From the NCBI RefSeq assembly GCF_947581915.1, contig NZ_CANPWG010000058.1, positions 37,839 to 101,838 on the forward strand: a DNA stretch of 64,000 bases, in the 5' to 3' direction. Source of the DNA: Candidatus Palauibacter scopulicola. Lineage in GTDB: Bacteria; Gemmatimonadota; Gemmatimonadetes; Palauibacterales; Palauibacteraceae. Every line of letters begins with the position of its first letter. Position 1 is the stretch's first letter. The notes below the pieces were generated by a model. The model saw only the letters and a program-made list of their open reading frames with translations, did no database searches and had not been told where the DNA came from. Shown here piece after piece: positions 63,008-64,000 of this stretch. A program made the translations under genes and the position numbers.

Positions 63008-63955
63008 ATGGATTTCAAGAGCGCGTTCACGAAGAACTGGCCCTACAAGGTCGCGGCGATCGTGCTGTCGGTGCTGCTCTGGCTCAGCGTGTCGGCCGAC
63101 GCCGAGATCGCCGAGCAGCCGGTGTCGACGCTGCTCGAGATCCAGGTGAGCGATTCCGCGTGGAGTCTGCGGGAGGTGCGGCCCGCCGAGATCACGACGA
63201 CCTTCCGCGGCCGCTGGAACCAGATGTTCGCCGCCCGCTTCGAGCGGCCCGTGATCCGGAAGGTTCTCGACCAGGTCGAGGACACCGTGGTCCAGGTCCC
63301 GCTCTCGGCCTCGGAGGTCATCTACGACCGCCAGCTCGGACTCGATCCCGTGGGCGTCTCTCCGGGAGCCGTGACCGCGTATCTGGAGGAGCGGGTGGGG
63401 AAGTGGGTCGCGGTCTCCGGACGGACGGACGCGAGGGCGGCGGCGGGCGTGCTGGTCGTCGGCATGCAGGTCGCCCCCGACAGCGTGTGGCTCCAGGGGC
63501 CGGCGTCCTTCGTCAACCAGGTCTCCGAGGTGACGACCGCCACGCTCGAGGTGGGCGCGGTCTCCTCGCGCGTGACCCAGCAACTCGAGATCGCCCTGCC
63601 GCCGGATCTCGCGGGGCTCTCGGTCGAGCCCGCCACCGTGATCGCGACCGTCGATGTGGACTCTCTCCGCACCCGCCTGTTCGCGGTCGAAGTCGTCACC
63701 ACGGGCCCGCGCGCCCTCATGGCCGCGGTGGATCCGCCCTCCATCACCGTGGCCGTCACCGGACCCGCGGCCGTCGTGGACGGACTCGATCCGGGCGACG
63801 TGCGCGTGACGGTCGACATCCCGAATTCCTTCGAGACGACGGGTTCCTATCCCGTGCGCGCCGAGTTGCCCGAAGCCCTGGCCGGCACGGTGACGATCGA
63901 CCTCGTGCCCGAGCGGGTGAGCGCGGGCATCGCCCCCGACCCGCCCGACCGATAG
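63008..63955 (+). CDS. YbbR-like (CdaR-type) domain protein
   Basis: A 315-residue protein with an N-terminal membrane helix (WPYKVAAIVLSVLLWLSVS) and about three extracytoplasmic YbbR-like domains (LSVEPATVIATVDVDSLRTR, DGLDPGDVRVTVDIPNSFET). YbbR/CdaR proteins regulate c-di-AMP synthase CdaA in Firmicutes; a cdaA gene is not in the window, so that role is not shown. ATG 63008 directly follows the PASTA stop. Another gene probably starts just beyond 64000. Confidence 0.88.
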   Translation: MDFKSAFTKNWPYKVAAIVLSVLLWLSVSADAEIAEQPVSTLLEIQVSDSAWSLREVRPAEITTTFRGRWNQMFAARFERPVIRKVLDQVEDTVVQVPLSASEVIYDRQLGLDPVGVSPGAVTAYLEERVGKWVAVSGRTDARAAAGVLVVGMQVAPDSVWLQGPASFVNQVSEVTTATLEVGAVSSRVTQQLEIALPPDLAGLSVEPATVIATVDVDSLRTRLFAVEVVTTGPRALMAAVDPPSITVAVTGPAAVVDGLDPGDVRVTVDIPNSFETTGSYPVRAELPEALAGTVTIDLVPERVSAGIAPDPPDR

Positions 63956-64000
63956 ACACGCCGCCCGCCGCCGACTTCCGGGGCGGCCCGGTCCTCGGCA

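Noticed and set aside
63956..64000. Possible start of the next gene; one frame ends G-G-P-V-L-G, like the beginning of TsaD
   Set aside because: No start codon is visible in that frame within the window and the match is four residues.

Overview
The window is GC-rich DNA (about 70% by eye) from a Gram-negative-type bacterium. Coding density is very high, with about 58 protein genes, one tRNA and one RNase P RNA. The mix points to Gemmatimonadota or a close relative: VPS10/BNR propeller protein, DUF5916 carbohydrate-binding/barrel protein, FG-GAP/ASPIC lipoprotein, S9 peptidase, secreted amidase, and an isopropylmalate-synthase-like enzyme beside an NAD-isocitrate-dehydrogenase-like enzyme. This assignment is inferred from protein families only. 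No prophage, insertion sequence, CRISPR array or obvious island was seen; the only accessory module is a FitA/VapB-PIN toxin-antitoxin pair.

Layout. 1-1308 (minus): Tat-exported amidase (cut by the window edge) and a small partner ORF. 1309-1655: the only gene-free stretch over 300 bases, holding a possible leader peptide and attenuator. 1656-5123 (plus): Trm112-like protein, TPR protein behind a near-consensus promoter, acyl-CoA ligase, CutA. 5141-9568 (minus): DUF1499 - lipoprotein - DUF445 - SCO - CtaG, a probable cytochrome oxidase copper-assembly operon. 9707-15377 (plus): sugar nucleotidyltransferase, DRE-TIM synthase, secreted protein, NAD-IDH-like enzyme, two small membrane proteins, glutaryl-CoA-type dehydrogenase. 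15474-24408 (plus): VPS10 protein, MBL hydrolase, homocysteine methyltransferase, DUF5916 protein, cystathionine beta-synthase. 24473-25180: toxin-antitoxin module. 25191-25797 (minus): tRNA-Arg and DUF454. 25989-32841 (plus): SnoaL-like protein, S9 peptidase, giant FG-GAP lipoprotein. 32860-37540 (minus): beta-propeller, Ig/M30-type metallopeptidase lipoprotein, outer-membrane barrel. 37674-40735 (plus): rnpB and a pair of M16 peptidases. 40743-49725: Nudix, ECF sigma and anti-sigma, holA, SPOR, mutS, TonB-domain protein, ddl, rhomboid. 49946-57658: EF-G2, YebC, ruvCAB, queA, tgt, yajC. 57692-63955: def, fmt, thiE, thiS, thiG, rsmB, PASTA protein, YbbR protein.

The most unusual signals are at DNA level. 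A 14-bp perfect palindrome, GTTCCCGCGGGAAC, occurs four times in 64 kb. Three copies lie inside genes in three different reading frames and one is intergenic, which suggests a highly iterated palindrome rather than conserved peptide. Gene junctions use NTGA start/stop overlaps (ATGA, GTGA, TTGA and one apparent CTGA) about twenty times, so translational coupling is the normal linkage here. At two genes (the IDH-like gene and fmt) the start region is tandemly duplicated, which creates a 5-6 codon mini-ORF whose stop overlaps the true start.
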